From Nocardioidaceae bacterium (GTDB lineage Bacteria; Actinomycetota; Actinomycetes; Propionibacteriales; Nocardioidaceae): a stretch of 64,000 nucleotides of DNA. Made by a program: the position numbers and the translations under genes. Under the pieces are notes generated by a model that saw nothing but the letters and a program-made list of their open reading frames with translations, was not told the DNA's origin and searched no databases. Within the stretch, counting starts at the first letter, position 1, and the number at the start of each line of letters is the position of its first letter. Shown here piece by piece: positions 9,762-19,344 of this stretch. The stretch is taken from NCBI GenBank assembly GCA_025980475.1, contig JAICXL010000002.1, forward strand, positions 1 to 64,000. The letters run 5' to 3'.

Positions 9762-10121
9762 GTGCTCGTGCTCCACTACGTCCTCACCGCCCTCTGCCTG
9801 GTGACCGTCCTCGTGGTGGTCGTGCTGATCATCCGCGACCGGGCGCCGGGGGACGCCGTCCTCGGCCTGCTCGTCGTCATCGAGCTCGGCCTGGTGGCGC
9901 AGCTGGTGCTCGGCATCGTCCGGGTCGCCGGTCCGCACGACGGGGTGTCGGTGGCGACGTACGTCGGCTACCTCGTCGGCTCCCTGCTGATCCTGCCGGC
10001 GGCGGCATTCTGGTCGCTGTCCGAGCGCAGCCGTGGGGGTACGGCGGTCCTCCTCGTCGGTGTCATCCTCGTCCCGTTCCTCTTCCTGCGCCTCGCCGAG
10101 GTGTGGGGGACCCATGCCTGA
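9762..10121 (+). CDS. Small membrane protein, four helices
   Basis: Unrecognised 119-residue protein. It opens directly into a hydrophobic helix (LHYVLTALCLVTVLVVVVLI), followed by three more (about 30-50, 60-82 and 90-112), with almost no soluble part. The next gene starts 8 bases before its stop, so they form an operon and may make a membrane pair. No family motif was recognised. Confidence 0.7.
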   Translation: MLVLHYVLTALCLVTVLVVVVLIIRDRAPGDAVLGLLVVIELGLVAQLVLGIVRVAGPHDGVSVATYVGYLVGSLLILPAAAFWSLSERSRGGTAVLLVGVILVPFLFLRLAEVWGTHA

Positions 10122-10569
10122 GCCCGCGTCGGACCAGCGGACGGGCACCGGCTTCGGCAAGGTGCTGGTCTTCGTCTACGGCATCTTCGCGCTGAGCGCC
10201 ACCGGTCGCTCGTCGGTGCAGCTGGGTACGAAGGCGTCCGAGGCTCCCGTCGCCTACTCGCTGAGCGCGTTCGCGGCGGTGGTCTACATCGTGGCCACCT
10301 ACGCCCTCGCCACCGACCGGCGCCGGCTGGCGATCGCCGCGGTCGGCATCGAGCTGGTCGGCGTGCTCACCGTCGGCACGACCAGCGTGCTCTTCCCGCA
10401 GGACTACGCCGACGCGACCGTCTGGTCCGACTACGGCAACGGCTACGGCTACGTGCCGCTGGTGCTCCCGTTCGTGGGGCTGTGGTGGCTCTGGCACACC
10501 CGACGGCACACCCGCCGCAGCCCGTCCGGGGGCCCGTCGGGTGCACCGCCGGGCACGAAGGATTCGTGA
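10114..10569 (+). CDS. Membrane protein, partner of the preceding gene
   Basis: Unrecognised 151-residue integral membrane protein with helices at about 15-30, 42-60, 70-90 and 108-123 and a short basic, Pro/Gly-rich tail. The loop between the last two helices is rich in Tyr and Gly (WSDYGNGYGY). Its ATG overlaps the end of the upstream membrane gene by 8 bases, so translation is probably coupled. Confidence 0.7.
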   Translation: MPEPASDQRTGTGFGKVLVFVYGIFALSATGRSSVQLGTKASEAPVAYSLSAFAAVVYIVATYALATDRRRLAIAAVGIELVGVLTVGTTSVLFPQDYADATVWSDYGNGYGYVPLVLPFVGLWWLWHTRRHTRRSPSGGPSGAPPGTKDS

Positions 10570-10642
10570 CATATCGGCGGAACGCCGGTGCGCCGCTCGG
10601 TGACCTGTGTCGCTTGCGGTCACATCGGGAGCCGGACACAAC

Positions 10643-10648
10643 TAGCCT
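10643..10648 (+). promoter_or_regulatory. -10 box of murI operon
   Basis: TAGCCT, 6 nt before the murI GTG. Confidence 0.55.
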
Positions 10649-10654
10649 TCTGCT

Positions 10655-11473
10655 GTGGCGGACGCACCCATCGGCATCTTCGACTCCGGCTTCGGCGGTC
10701 TCACCGTCGCGCGCGCCGTGCTCGACCAGCTGCCGCACGAGCCGGTTCTCTACCTCGGCGACACGGCCCGCCAGCCCTACGGCCCGAAGCCGATCGGCGA
10801 GGTCCGCGAGTATGCCCTGGAGTGCCTCGACCACCTCGTCGACCGTGGCGTGAAGATGCTCGTGATCGCCTGCAACTCCGCGAGCGCCGCCATGCTGCGG
10901 GACGCCCGCGAGCGTTACGACGTACCCGTCGTCGAGGTGATCCTGCCCGCCGCCCGCCGCGCCGTCGCCGCCAGCCGCACCGGCCGCATCGGCGTGATCT
11001 GCACCAGTGCGACCGCCGAGTCGATGGCCTACGACGACGCGTTCGCCGTCGCCCCACACGTGAGCCTGGTGACCCGGCCCTGCCCTCGCTTCGTCGAGTT
11101 CGTCGAGCACGGCGTGACCAGCGGGCCCGAGCTGCTCGCTGTCGCCCATGACTACCTCGACCCGCTGACCTCGGCAGGCGTGGACGCGCTGATCCTCGGC
11201 TGCACCCACTACCCCCTGCTCACCGGCGTCATCTCCTTCGTGATGGGCGACCAGGTCACGCTGGTCAGCAGCGCGGAGGAGTGTGCCAAGGACGTCTACC
11301 GCACCCTCGTGCGCCACGGTCTCGAGCGTCCCGACGACGCTCCGGCCCCGATCCATCGCTTCCTCACCACCGGCCAGCCGGAGGAGTTCGCGACGATCGG
11401 ACGTCGCTTCCTCGGCCCGGAGCTGGAGTCGGTGGGGCAGTACGCCGGCGGCGCCTGGGTGGTCGGCGCATGA
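10655..11473 (+). CDS. murI: Glutamate racemase
   Basis: Provides D-glutamate for peptidoglycan. The 272-residue protein has the two catalytic cysteines of the racemase: Cys73 in ACNSASA and Cys183 in GCTHYPLL, plus the N-terminal DSGFGGLTV and the YPYG-like PYGPKP segment. First gene of a compact run with an MBL hydrolase (ATGA overlap), then rph and rdgB, a common actinobacterial order. Confidence 0.93.
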   Translation: MADAPIGIFDSGFGGLTVARAVLDQLPHEPVLYLGDTARQPYGPKPIGEVREYALECLDHLVDRGVKMLVIACNSASAAMLRDARERYDVPVVEVILPAARRAVAASRTGRIGVICTSATAESMAYDDAFAVAPHVSLVTRPCPRFVEFVEHGVTSGPELLAVAHDYLDPLTSAGVDALILGCTHYPLLTGVISFVMGDQVTLVSSAEECAKDVYRTLVRHGLERPDDAPAPIHRFLTTGQPEEFATIGRRFLGPELESVGQYAGGAWVVGA

Positions 11474-12237
11474 GGCTCACGGTGATCGGCTGTGCCGGCT
11501 CCTACCCCGGCCCCGCGTCATCAGCGAGCTGCTACCTCCTCGAGGCCGACCATCAGGGCCGCACCTGGCGGTTGCTGCTCGACCTGGGCAGCGGTGCGCT
11601 CGGCACCCTCCAGCAGCACATCGACGTGCTCACCGTCGACGCGATCTTCCTCTCCCACCTGCACGCCGACCACTGCCTCGACCTCTGCGGCTACTACGTC
11701 CTGCGCAAGTACCACCCCGGCGGCGCGGCCCCCCGGATCCCCGTGTGGGGGCCCTGCGGCACCGCGCTGCGGATGGCGAAGGCCTACGACCTCGAGGAGG
11801 ACCCGGGGATGAACGAGGAGTTCGACTTCCGCGAGTACGTCGGGTCCACCGACGGGCCGTTCGTGGTCGGACCCTTCTCGGTCACGGTCCGCGAGGTCAA
11901 GCACCCGGTGACGGCTTATGCGCTGCGTATCGAGGTCGACGGCCGTACCCTCGCCTACTCCGGGGACACGGGCGTCTGCGCCGCGCTGGAGGAGACCGCG
12001 ACCGATGCGGACATCTTCCTGTGCGAGGCATCCTTCCTCGAGGGCGGCGACAACCCGGCCGACCTGCACCTGACGGGTGCCGAGGCAGGCCGGGCGGCGA
12101 CCGTCTCCGGGGCCCGGATGCTGGTGCTCACCCACGTGCCGCCGTGGCACGACGGACAGGTGGTGCTGGCCGAGGCCACCACGACGTACGACGGCCCGCT
12201 GGCGCTGGCCGCTCCCGGGCAGGTCCACGAGCTCTGA
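11470..12237 (+). CDS. MBL-fold metal-dependent hydrolase (RNase Z-like)
   Basis: A 255-residue metallo-beta-lactamase-fold protein. SHLHADH (residues 62-68) is the H-x-H-x-D-H metal motif; AYSGDTG (around 160) and THVPPWHD near the end supply further ligands. The order of strands fits RNase Z/beta-lactamase superfamily domain proteins that act on phosphodiesters, but no tRNA-binding exosite arm is evident. Its ATG overlaps the murI stop by four bases. The substrate is unknown. Confidence 0.85.
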   Translation: MRLTVIGCAGSYPGPASSASCYLLEADHQGRTWRLLLDLGSGALGTLQQHIDVLTVDAIFLSHLHADHCLDLCGYYVLRKYHPGGAAPRIPVWGPCGTALRMAKAYDLEEDPGMNEEFDFREYVGSTDGPFVVGPFSVTVREVKHPVTAYALRIEVDGRTLAYSGDTGVCAALEETATDADIFLCEASFLEGGDNPADLHLTGAEAGRAATVSGARMLVLTHVPPWHDGQVVLAEATTTYDGPLALAAPGQVHEL

Positions 12238-12253
12238 CACCGCCCGGCCTCGG

Positions 12254-12259
12254 TACTGT
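12254..12259 (+). promoter_or_regulatory. -10 box of rph
   Basis: TACTGT, 7 nt before the rph ATG. Confidence 0.5.
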
Positions 12260-12266
12260 CGGGCCC

Positions 12267-13052
12267 ATGACTTCACGTGCTGAGGACAGTGCCGGCGACA
12301 CAGCAGACGACGGGGCAGACCCGCGGGCAGACGGGCGGGCAGACGGGCGGGCAGACGACGAGCTCCGCCCGATCAGGATCACCCGGCACTGGCAGGACCA
12401 TCCGGCGGGGTCGGTGCTGGTGGAGTTCGGCCGCACCCGGGTGCTCTGCGCCGCCTCGGCCACGGAGGGGGTGCCGCGCTGGCGGAAGGGCTCCGGCCTC
12501 GGCTGGGTGACCGCGGAGTACGCCATGCTGCCCTCGTCGACCAGCACCCGCTCGGACCGTGAGTCGGTGAAGGGCCGCATCGGCGGGCGGACCCACGAGA
12601 TCTCCCGGCTCATCGGCAGGTCGCTGCGGGCGATCGTCGACGACCGGGCGCTGGGGGAGAACACCATCGTGCTCGACTGCGACGTGCTCCAGGCCGATGG
12701 TGGCACGCGCACCGCGTCCATCACCGGGGCCTACGTCGCGCTCGCCGACGCCGTCGCCCACCTGAAGGCCCAGGGTGCCCTGGCCGGGGACCCGCTGACC
12801 GGCTCGGTCGCGGCCGTCTCGGTCGGCATCATCGACGGCCGTCCGCGGCTCGACCTGCCCTACGAGGAGGACGTCCGCGCCGAGACCGACATGAACGTCG
12901 TGATGACCGGGACCGGCTCCTTCGTCGAGGTGCAGGGCACCGCCGAGGGGGCCGCCTTCGACCGCAGCGAGCTCGACCAGCTGCTGTCCCTCGCGGAGAA
13001 GGGCTGCGCGGACCTGACCAGGATCCAGCAGGAGGCGCTGTCCGGTGACTGA
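12267..13052 (+). CDS. rph: Ribonuclease PH
   Basis: Phosphorolytic 3' exonuclease that trims tRNA precursors. The 261-residue chain shows [29 protein letters not shown], the [18 protein letters not shown] phosphate/RNA loop and TDMNVVMTG. The N-terminus has an extra 30-residue acidic lead containing three near-identical [11 protein letters not shown] units, encoded by a 12-base repeat (gcagacgggcgg) at about 12320-12355; this part is outside the fold and probably disordered. The next gene begins 8 bases before its stop. Confidence 0.92.
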   Translation: MTSRAEDSAGDTADDGADPRADGRADGRADDELRPIRITRHWQDHPAGSVLVEFGRTRVLCAASATEGVPRWRKGSGLGWVTAEYAMLPSSTSTRSDRESVKGRIGGRTHEISRLIGRSLRAIVDDRALGENTIVLDCDVLQADGGTRTASITGAYVALADAVAHLKAQGALAGDPLTGSVAAVSVGIIDGRPRLDLPYEEDVRAETDMNVVMTGTGSFVEVQGTAEGAAFDRSELDQLLSLAEKGCADLTRIQQEALSGD

Positions 13053-13698
13053 GGGCGCCACACCCGGACGGGTCGAGATCTTCCTGGCCTCGCGCAACGC
13101 CAAGAAGCTCGACGAGATGAAGCGCATCCTGGGGGAGCGGCTGCCGGGCATCGAGGTGCTCGGCCTCGATGACGTGACCGGCTACCAGGAGCCGGTGGAG
13201 GACCAACCCGACTTCGCCGGCAACGCCCTGGTCAAGGCGCGGGCCGGTGTGACTGCCACGGGGCTGCCGTCACTGGCCGACGACAGCGGGCTCTGCGTCG
13301 ATGCGCTCAACGGCATGCCCGGCGTGCTCTCCGCGCGGTGGAGCGGCCGACCCAAGGACGACGACCGCAACAACCGGTTGCTGCTCGACCAGCTCGCCGA
13401 CGTGCCCGACGAGCGGCGGAGCGCGGACTTCCGCTGTGCGGTCGCGTTCTGCCACGACGACGGCTCGGGCGGCCTGCTCGAGCACGTCGTGGAGGGCGTG
13501 ATGCCCGGGCGGGTCATCCGCGAGACACGGGGCAGCGGCGGTTTCGGCTACGACGTCGTCTTCGTGCCCGACGACCAGGACGGTGAGCTCACGTCCGCAG
13601 AGATGGGCGCGGCGGCCAAGGACTCGATCTCGCACCGCGGCCGGGCGCTGCGCGAGATCTCACCACTGGTCGTGGAGGTGCTGGGCAAGCCCAGCTGA
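13045..13698 (+). CDS. rdgB: dITP/XTP pyrophosphatase (Ham1/RdgB)
   Basis: Hydrolyses non-canonical purine triphosphates (dITP, XTP) to monophosphates, keeping them out of DNA and RNA. The 217 residues include the [11 protein letters not shown] nucleotide-binding start, [11 protein letters not shown] catalytic segment, [11 protein letters not shown] and the C-terminal SHRGRAL. GTG 13045 overlaps the rph stop, so rph and rdgB are coupled. The gene ends two bases before the 3' end of the opposite-strand tRNA-Leu. Confidence 0.92.
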   Translation: MTEGATPGRVEIFLASRNAKKLDEMKRILGERLPGIEVLGLDDVTGYQEPVEDQPDFAGNALVKARAGVTATGLPSLADDSGLCVDALNGMPGVLSARWSGRPKDDDRNNRLLLDQLADVPDERRSADFRCAVAFCHDDGSGGLLEHVVEGVMPGRVIRETRGSGGFGYDVVFVPDDQDGELTSAEMGAAAKDSISHRGRALREISPLVVEVLGKPS

Positions 13699-13699
13699 G

Positions 13700-13781
13700 T
13701 GCCGAAGGGGGGACTCGAACCCCCACGCCCGAAGGCACGGATACCTAAAACCCGCGTGTCTACCTGTTCCACCACTTCGGC
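13700..13781 (-). tRNA. tRNA-Leu (UAG)
   Basis: The minus strand folds as a class II tRNA: acceptor GCCGAAG/CTTCGGC, anticodon stem CGGGT/ATCCG with loop TTTAGGT (anticodon UAG), a variable arm (TGCCTTCGGGCG region), and T-arm GGGGGTTCGAGTCCCCC. The discriminator is A; CCA is not encoded. Confidence 0.93.
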
Positions 13782-13803
13782 TTCGCGAGCGCTGGCCGGC
13801 TCC

Positions 13804-14277
13804 TTAGGCGCCTACGCCCAGCTCCCGGCGCAGCTTGGCGACGTGCCCGGTGGCCTTGACGTTGCGCTGCGCCAGCTCCACCCTGCCCTCCTCGTCGACC
13901 ACGAACGTCGAGCGCAGCACGCCCTCGACGACCTTGCCGTAGAGCTTCTTCTCCCCGTATGCGCCCCACGTCTGCATCACGGACCTGTCCTCGTCGGCGA
14001 GCAGCGTGATCGACAACCGGTCGCGCTCGCGGAACTTCGCCAGCTTCTCGGGTGAGTCCGGGGAGATGCCGAGCACTTCGTAGCCGGCGGCCTTCAGCGA
14101 GTCGAGCGAGTCGGTGAAGTCGCACGCCTGGGTGGTGCAGCCCGGCGTCATCGCGGCGGGGTAGAAGTAGACGATCACCTTGCGCCCCCGGAGGTCGGAG
14201 AGCGTGACGGTGCGGCCGTCGTCGGTCGGCAGGGTGAAGTCCGGGGCCGGATCGCCGGGTGAGAGTGGTGCAGTCAT
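13804..14277 (-). CDS. bcp: Thiol peroxidase, BCP-type peroxiredoxin
   Basis: Reduces hydroperoxides using thioredoxin-type donors. The 157-residue protein has the peroxidatic Cys47 in TPGCTTQAC and the resolving Cys52 five residues later, the arrangement of atypical two-Cys BCP/PrxQ enzymes. FYPAAMTPGC corresponds to the usual FYP-x-x-x-T-P-x-C motif. Start at ATG 14277, 6 nt after a TACCGT -10 box. It ends 22 nt from the 5' end of tRNA-Leu on the same strand and is divergent from the DUF3618 gene. Confidence 0.93.
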   Translation of the reverse strand: MTAPLSPGDPAPDFTLPTDDGRTVTLSDLRGRKVIVYFYPAAMTPGCTTQACDFTDSLDSLKAAGYEVLGISPDSPEKLAKFRERDRLSITLLADEDRSVMQTWGAYGEKKLYGKVVEGVLRSTFVVDEEGRVELAQRNVKATGHVAKLRRELGVGA

Positions 14278-14283
14278 GGCGAC

Positions 14284-14289
14284 ACGGTA
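14284..14289 (-). promoter_or_regulatory. -10 box of bcp
   Basis: TACCGT on the minus strand, 6 nt before the bcp ATG. Confidence 0.5.
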
Positions 14290-14326
14290 GCCTCTGCACT
14301 CGACGGGTCGGAGACGAGGAGGGCGT

Positions 14327-14575
14327 GTGAGCGACCAGGAGATCAGCTCGATCGAGAGCGAGATGGAGCAGGCTCGGGTGCGGCTGGCGGCCACGATCGA
14401 CCAACTCGTCCACCGCGCGAGCCCGAAGACCATCGCCCGCCGCGAGGTGGCGTCGGTCAAGGCCTTCTTCGTCGACGAGCACGGCTCGCCGCGGCGCGCC
14501 AACATCGCCAGGGTCGTGGGCGGTGCGGCCGGCGTCGTCCTCGTGTTCGTCACCATCCGCATGATCGTCAAGTGA
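14327..14575 (+). CDS. DUF3618 membrane-anchored small protein
   Basis: An 82-residue protein with an acidic helix (ISSIESEMEQARVRLAATID, residues 5-24), the LVHRASPKTIARRE stretch typical of DUF3618 and one C-terminal membrane helix (about 61-78). Function unknown. The GTG is preceded by a GAGGAGGG ribosome site. A GroES-like gene follows after 10 nt, as in other actinobacteria. Confidence 0.8.
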   Translation: MSDQEISSIESEMEQARVRLAATIDQLVHRASPKTIARREVASVKAFFVDEHGSPRRANIARVVGGAAGVVLVFVTIRMIVK

Positions 14576-14585
14576 GCCTGGCTGG

Positions 14586-14930
14586 ATGACCCGGAAGGCG
14601 GCTGCGGGGCAGGACAAGACACCCATCCGGATGCTGCACGACCGGGTGCTGGTGAAGGTCGAGGGCGATCCCGGCGAGCGCCGCTCGGCCGGCGGCATCC
14701 TGATCCCGGCCACCGCCGCCATGGGCGGCAGGCGGCTCGGGTGGAGCCGGGTGGTCGCTGTCGGCCAGAACGTCCGGCAGGTGGAGGTGGACGACCGGGT
14801 CCTCTTCGACCCCGAGGACAAGGCCGAGATCGAGGTGTCCGGCGAGCTCTACGTCGTGATGCGCGAGCGGGACATCCACGCCGTCGCCACCGACCGCCTC
14901 GGGGACAGCCAGACCGGTCTCTATCTGTAG
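14586..14930 (+). CDS. GroES-like co-chaperone paralog
   Basis: A 114-residue Cpn10-fold protein: MLHDRVLVKVEGDPGERRSAGGIL at 16-39 contains the family signature and the mobile-loop region, and VVAVGQN and VLFDPED follow. It has about 12 extra N-terminal residues compared with housekeeping GroES and lies away from groEL, next to the DUF3618 gene. It may be a divergent paralog rather than the main GroES. The C-terminal DRLGDSQTGLYL is not typical of GroES. Confidence 0.8.
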   Translation: MTRKAAAGQDKTPIRMLHDRVLVKVEGDPGERRSAGGILIPATAAMGGRRLGWSRVVAVGQNVRQVEVDDRVLFDPEDKAEIEVSGELYVVMRERDIHAVATDRLGDSQTGLYL

Positions 14931-14940
14931 GACTCCGGCG

Positions 14941-14968
14941 CCTGGACTCGCGGGCCTGGACTCGCGGG
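14941..14968. repeat. 14-bp tandem duplication
   Basis: Two exact copies of CCTGGACTCGCGGG between the convergent ends of the GroES-like and histidine kinase genes. No clear terminator hairpin is seen here. Confidence 0.8.
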
Positions 14969-14972
14969 GCCC

Positions 14973-17099
14973 TCAGCCGGCGACGAGCTCGTCGCTGCGC
15001 CGCCCGGTGGTGATCAACGGCAGCGTCGCGGTCACGGTGGTGCCGGCCCCGACGCTGGACTGCACCGTGACCTGGCCGTCATGGGCCTTGACGATCGACT
15101 CGGCGATGCTCAGCCCGAGGCCAGTGCCTCGGATCTCGCTGCTGCGCGGCTCCGAGCCGCGGAAGAACCGCCGGAAGAGCTGGTCCTGCTCGTCCTCGGG
15201 GATGCCGATGCCGTCGTCGTCGACCCTGAGGACTGCGACGTCGTCCACCACGCAGACGGACAGCTCGACGTGGCCCTCCGCGCCGGTGAACTTGAAGGCG
15301 TTCTCCAGCAGGCTGGTGACCAGCCGGGTGAGCTGGCAGGCGTCGCCGTACACGGTCGCCGGCTGTCCCGGCAGCCGGAGGCTGGACTCGATGCCGGCGT
15401 CGGGGAGCCCGGCGGTGACCCCCTCGAGGGCTCGCCGCGCCACGTCCCGCAGGTCCGTGGGGCGCTTGTCCATCCCGAAACGTCCCCGCTCCAGGCTGGA
15501 CAGGGTGAGCAGGTCCTCCACCAGGCGCAGCAGCCGCTCGCTGTTGTTCTCGATCCGGCCGACCAGGCCTTGCTGGGTGGGCGTCAGCTCGCCTCCGACG
15601 CCCTCGTCGAGCAGCTCGGTGTAGCCGATGATGCTGGTCAGCGGCGTGCGCAGCTCGTGGCTGACCGTGGAGACGAAGTCGGTCTTGGCCTGTTCGACGT
15701 CGCGCAGCCGGGCACTGACCTCCCGCTCCTTCTGGAGTGCGAGCAGCAGCGCCTCCTCGGCGGCGCGCCGGTCCGTGACGTCGCCGACGATCGACAGGTA
15801 GCCGGCGGTCCCGCCGTCGGCGTCGCGCAGCGGGGTGACGGTCAGCCAGACGGTGCGGCGGGTGCCGTCCTTGCGCAGGTAGGTCCAGTCGCGGGTCTCG
15901 TGGTCGGCGCCCGCGTCGACCGCGAAGGTGACGACCTTCTCGGGGGCGGTGCCCGGGGCGATGCCCAGCTCCGCGGCGCGCTCGGCGATCTCGGCAGGGT
16001 CGTGGAAGGACACGGGGGAGAGCCGGTGGAGCACCACCTCGGCGTCGTAGCCGAGGAGGTGCTCGGCCCCGGGACTGAAGACGGTGATCAACCCCCGGGC
16101 GTCGGTGGTGATCACGGCGATGCTGGTCGCTGACTCGATGATCCGGTGCATGCTGGCCTCGCTCTGCACCACGCGGCGCTCGGATCGCTGTGCGTGGCCG
16201 ATGGCGAGGATGAACATCTGGGTCGCGACGGCGGAGACGAGGACGAACATCTGGGACATCCATGAGATCGAGCCGTCGCCGAAGTCGCCGAGCCTCGCGG
16301 CGCCGGTGGCGAACGGACCGAGCCCCAGGCCGCTCAGCACCGTGACCGTGACGGCCAGGACGGCCACCTCGAGGGTGGCGCAGAGCGGGGAGAACCGGGC
16401 TGCCGCCCAGACCAGGAAGAGGATCAGCGACGCCAGCGGCGGGCGCTGCTCGCCGACGAAGAAGCAGAGCCCCACCATGGCCGCGAAGAGGGACCCGTGG
16501 ATGAGCAGCTCGGGCAGGGGAATCGGCCGGTGCGCCCGCCACGCGGTGAGCCCAAGGGGCAGCACGACCAACGCAGCGGCGAGGTGTGCGGTCGTGACAC
16601 CCAGGAACTCCGTGGCCGCGCCGTGCCCGGCCGCGGTCAGGGCCGGGACGGCCAGGAGACCGGACAGGGCACTGCCGAGGAGGGCGGCGACGGCGAGCCG
16701 GACGGCGTCGCTCCACGTCCGCAGGCCCGTCGGCCCGGTCCGTCTCCGGGTGAGCCACCAGCAGACGACGAACGCCTCGGCTCCGAGCGCGGCCGCCGAG
16801 CCGATCGCGCTGACCGGGGACAGGCCGCCGAGCAGGCCGGCCGCCGCGGTGGCGAGCACGGCGCCCGTCAGGACGCGCAGCCGCCAGCTGCGCGGGCTGA
16901 GCAGCAGCAGGCAGGCGGCCACCGCCGACCCGGGCCACCAGGTCGACTCGGGTCCTGTCGGCGCGAGCAGGGCGGCCGTCAGCGTCAGCACGAAGAGGAC
17001 GCCGACGAGCCCCACCGTCGCGGCCGGGGAGAGTCTGCGTGTCACGTTTTTCCCGTCGACCGTTGTCCCACTCGTCACAGCAGACCCTAGGTTGTCCAC
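14973..17099 (-). CDS. MASE1-type membrane histidine kinase with PAS domain
   Basis: Sensor kinase of up to 708 residues. About eight hydrophobic helices (25-305) resemble a MASE1 sensor; a PAS domain spans about 320-445 (TDARGLITVFSPGAEHLLGY); the dimerisation helix carries phospho-acceptor His481 in VSTVSHELRTP; and the ATPase domain has N-box LLENAFKF, DDDGIGIPE and GTGLGLSIAES. Start uncertain: GTG 17099 gives the longest form, but GTG codons 8 and 19 residues later are equally plausible. The gene follows a paralogous kinase on the same strand (69-nt gap). No response regulator is encoded nearby. Confidence 0.85.
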   Translation of the reverse strand: MDNLGSAVTSGTTVDGKNVTRRLSPAATVGLVGVLFVLTLTAALLAPTGPESTWWPGSAVAACLLLLSPRSWRLRVLTGAVLATAAAGLLGGLSPVSAIGSAAALGAEAFVVCWWLTRRRTGPTGLRTWSDAVRLAVAALLGSALSGLLAVPALTAAGHGAATEFLGVTTAHLAAALVVLPLGLTAWRAHRPIPLPELLIHGSLFAAMVGLCFFVGEQRPPLASLILFLVWAAARFSPLCATLEVAVLAVTVTVLSGLGLGPFATGAARLGDFGDGSISWMSQMFVLVSAVATQMFILAIGHAQRSERRVVQSEASMHRIIESATSIAVITTDARGLITVFSPGAEHLLGYDAEVVLHRLSPVSFHDPAEIAERAAELGIAPGTAPEKVVTFAVDAGADHETRDWTYLRKDGTRRTVWLTVTPLRDADGGTAGYLSIVGDVTDRRAAEEALLLALQKEREVSARLRDVEQAKTDFVSTVSHELRTPLTSIIGYTELLDEGVGGELTPTQQGLVGRIENNSERLLRLVEDLLTLSSLERGRFGMDKRPTDLRDVARRALEGVTAGLPDAGIESSLRLPGQPATVYGDACQLTRLVTSLLENAFKFTGAEGHVELSVCVVDDVAVLRVDDDGIGIPEDEQDQLFRRFFRGSEPRSSEIRGTGLGLSIAESIVKAHDGQVTVQSSVGAGTTVTATLPLITTGRRSDELVAG

Positions 17100-17168
17100 C
17101 GGTCACCGTAGGGCCAATTCGGGAAGTTGTGACCCAAGGCGCATCGAAATGCCGTGGCCACAGCGTCG

Positions 17169-19241
17169 TCAGGCGCTCCCGGGCGACGCGGCGCCCTCGA
17201 GGCAGGGCAGCGTGACCCGGAAGGTCGAGCCCTTGCCGAGCTCGGACTCCACGGAGACCGCACCCCCGTGGAGGGTGGCGATGCTCTGCACGATCGACAG
17301 CCCGAGCCCGGTGCCCTGGATGGCGCGCTGCTCGGCGACGGATGAGCGGAAGAAGCGGCGGAACAGGGAGTCGAGCTCGGGCGCGGGGATCCCGAGGCCG
17401 GTGTCGCTGACCTCGATGATCGCGGTGGCGCCCTGGTGGGTCAGCTGGAGCAGCACCTGGCCGCCGTCGGGGGTGTACTTCACGGCGTTGCCGGCCAGGT
17501 TGACCAGCATCCGCTCCAGCTTCTCCCGGTCACCGCTCAGCGCCACTGGCGCCTGCGGAACCTCCACGCGGAAGTCGAGGTCACGCCCCGCCAGGCTGGG
17601 GATGAGCATCTCGTGCACGGTCGACAGCACCCGCCGAAGGTCGATCAGCCTGCTCTCCAGCCGCAGCTGTGGCTGGTCGAGGCGCGAGAGGGTCAGCAGG
17701 TCCTCGATCAGGCTCAGCAGCCGCTCGCTGTTCTGCTCGACGCGCTGCAACGCACCGAGCTGGTCAGCGGTGGGGTCGCCGTACACCCCGTCCTGGAGCA
17801 GCTCGACATAGCCGACGATGTTCGTGATCGGGGTGCGCAGCTCGTGGCTGACCGTGGACACGAAGGCGTCCTTGACCTGGTCGACCTCCTTGAGCCTGGC
17901 GACCGCGGAGCGCTCGGCCTCGAGAGCCGCGACGAGCGCCTCCTGGGAGCGGACCCGCTCGGTGACGTCGTCGACCGTGCTGACGTAGCCGGTGACGTTG
18001 CCGTGGTCGTCGGTCACCGGCGTCAGCGTCATCGCCATGCTGCGGATCTCGCCGTCCTTGCGGCGGAACTCCCAGTCCGCGGACCACGGCTTGGGCTTCG
18101 CGGCCTGCGCCAGCGACACCGTGACGAAGTCCGGCTCCACGCCCAGGCGCTCGGCCTGGGTGGCGACCTCCTCGGCGGTGTGGAACATCGCCGGGGACCG
18201 GCCCATCACCTCCTGCGCCGAGTAGCCGAGGAGGAACTCCGCGCCCGGGTTGAAGAGGTTGATCCGGCCGAACTCGTCGGTGCCGATGATCGCCATCCCG
18301 GTTGCGCTGCTCATCACGTGCTGCAGCTTCTCGCGCTCGAGGAACGCCTCGCCCGCCTTGCGCTGCTGCTGGCCGACGGCCATGGAGAGGGGTACGACGA
18401 TGAACACGCAGTCCAGCACGAAGAGGGAGATCAGCACGCCGAGGATCTCCTGGGTGGTCCCCGACGTCTGGTCGAACCCGTCGAAGGGACCCCGGCCGAT
18501 GCTGGTGAAGGCACTCGACACGACGGTGACCATCAGCACCTGGGCGATCGACTCCCGCATCGTCGAGCGCAGCGCCGTCCAGCCCAGCAGCGGAATGATG
18601 ATGAAGCCGGTGCCGGGCACGTCGGTGAAGACGAAGATGCCGACGGTCGCCCCGAGCAGCAACGCCCACTGGATGGTGCGTTCGGTCGTGCCCGCCTGCC
18701 CGTCGTGGCGGGAGCAGTCCAGGAAGAACGGCAGCAGGGCAGCCTGGGAGGCCGCCGTGCCGATCAGGGTGGAGACGAAGAGGGCGCCCGCGGGGCCGAA
18801 GCCGGTGAGGAGGCACGTCACCAGGACGACGTCAGCGGCGACGAAGGCGCTCAGGGCGACCGCGCCGCAGAACCGGACCAGGTCCTGGCCGGTGTGCAGG
18901 CGGGGTGGTCGCGCCGCGCCCTGCTCCAGGGTCCAGGCCGCGAGCCAGGCCCCCGCCGCCACGCCCAGGCCGTACCCCACGCTCACCTCCCACGGGCGGC
19001 CGCCGATGTGGATGCCGGCCACGGTCACCGCGAACAGCGCCCCCAGCGTGGGCAGACGATCACGAGCGGGCGCGAGCAGGAGCAGGCCCGTCATCAGGCC
19101 CGAGGGCCACTGGCCGAGGCCGTGCATGCCCGCGGGCTCCGCCCGGATGGAGCCGGTACCGAGCACGATCACCGCCACGACGCCGCCGAGGACGGCCACC
19201 CACCAGCGTGCGGACGGACGGACCGGCAGTGACGTGCTCAC
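17169..19241 (-). CDS. MASE1-like membrane histidine kinase with PAS domain, paralog
   Basis: A 690-residue sensor kinase with the same plan as the next gene: helices at about 10-290, a PAS domain at 305-430 (TDEFGRINLFNPGAEFLLGY), His466 in VSTVSHELRTP, and N-box NLAGNAVKY, DTGLGIP and GTGLGLSIVQS. A strong AGGAGGG ribosome site is 6 nt before the GTG, which fixes the start. Upstream, TCAGT-N7-ACTGA (19284-19300) is a small inverted repeat that could be a control site. The cytoplasmic halves of the two kinases are clearly related, the membrane halves much less, so they probably read different signals into shared or similar outputs. Confidence 0.87.
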   Translation of the reverse strand: MSTSLPVRPSARWWVAVLGGVVAVIVLGTGSIRAEPAGMHGLGQWPSGLMTGLLLLAPARDRLPTLGALFAVTVAGIHIGGRPWEVSVGYGLGVAAGAWLAAWTLEQGAARPPRLHTGQDLVRFCGAVALSAFVAADVVLVTCLLTGFGPAGALFVSTLIGTAASQAALLPFFLDCSRHDGQAGTTERTIQWALLLGATVGIFVFTDVPGTGFIIIPLLGWTALRSTMRESIAQVLMVTVVSSAFTSIGRGPFDGFDQTSGTTQEILGVLISLFVLDCVFIVVPLSMAVGQQQRKAGEAFLEREKLQHVMSSATGMAIIGTDEFGRINLFNPGAEFLLGYSAQEVMGRSPAMFHTAEEVATQAERLGVEPDFVTVSLAQAAKPKPWSADWEFRRKDGEIRSMAMTLTPVTDDHGNVTGYVSTVDDVTERVRSQEALVAALEAERSAVARLKEVDQVKDAFVSTVSHELRTPITNIVGYVELLQDGVYGDPTADQLGALQRVEQNSERLLSLIEDLLTLSRLDQPQLRLESRLIDLRRVLSTVHEMLIPSLAGRDLDFRVEVPQAPVALSGDREKLERMLVNLAGNAVKYTPDGGQVLLQLTHQGATAIIEVSDTGLGIPAPELDSLFRRFFRSSVAEQRAIQGTGLGLSIVQSIATLHGGAVSVESELGKGSTFRVTLPCLEGAASPGSA

Positions 19242-19344
19242 CCGTCGCCCTCCTGCTGCCGGTCCGAGACTTCTCAGTTTCGGTCAGTATGGAGCACTGA
19301 AGGGTCGAGGGCTCCGCATCCGGTCTCGCGGAGGACCCACTGGT

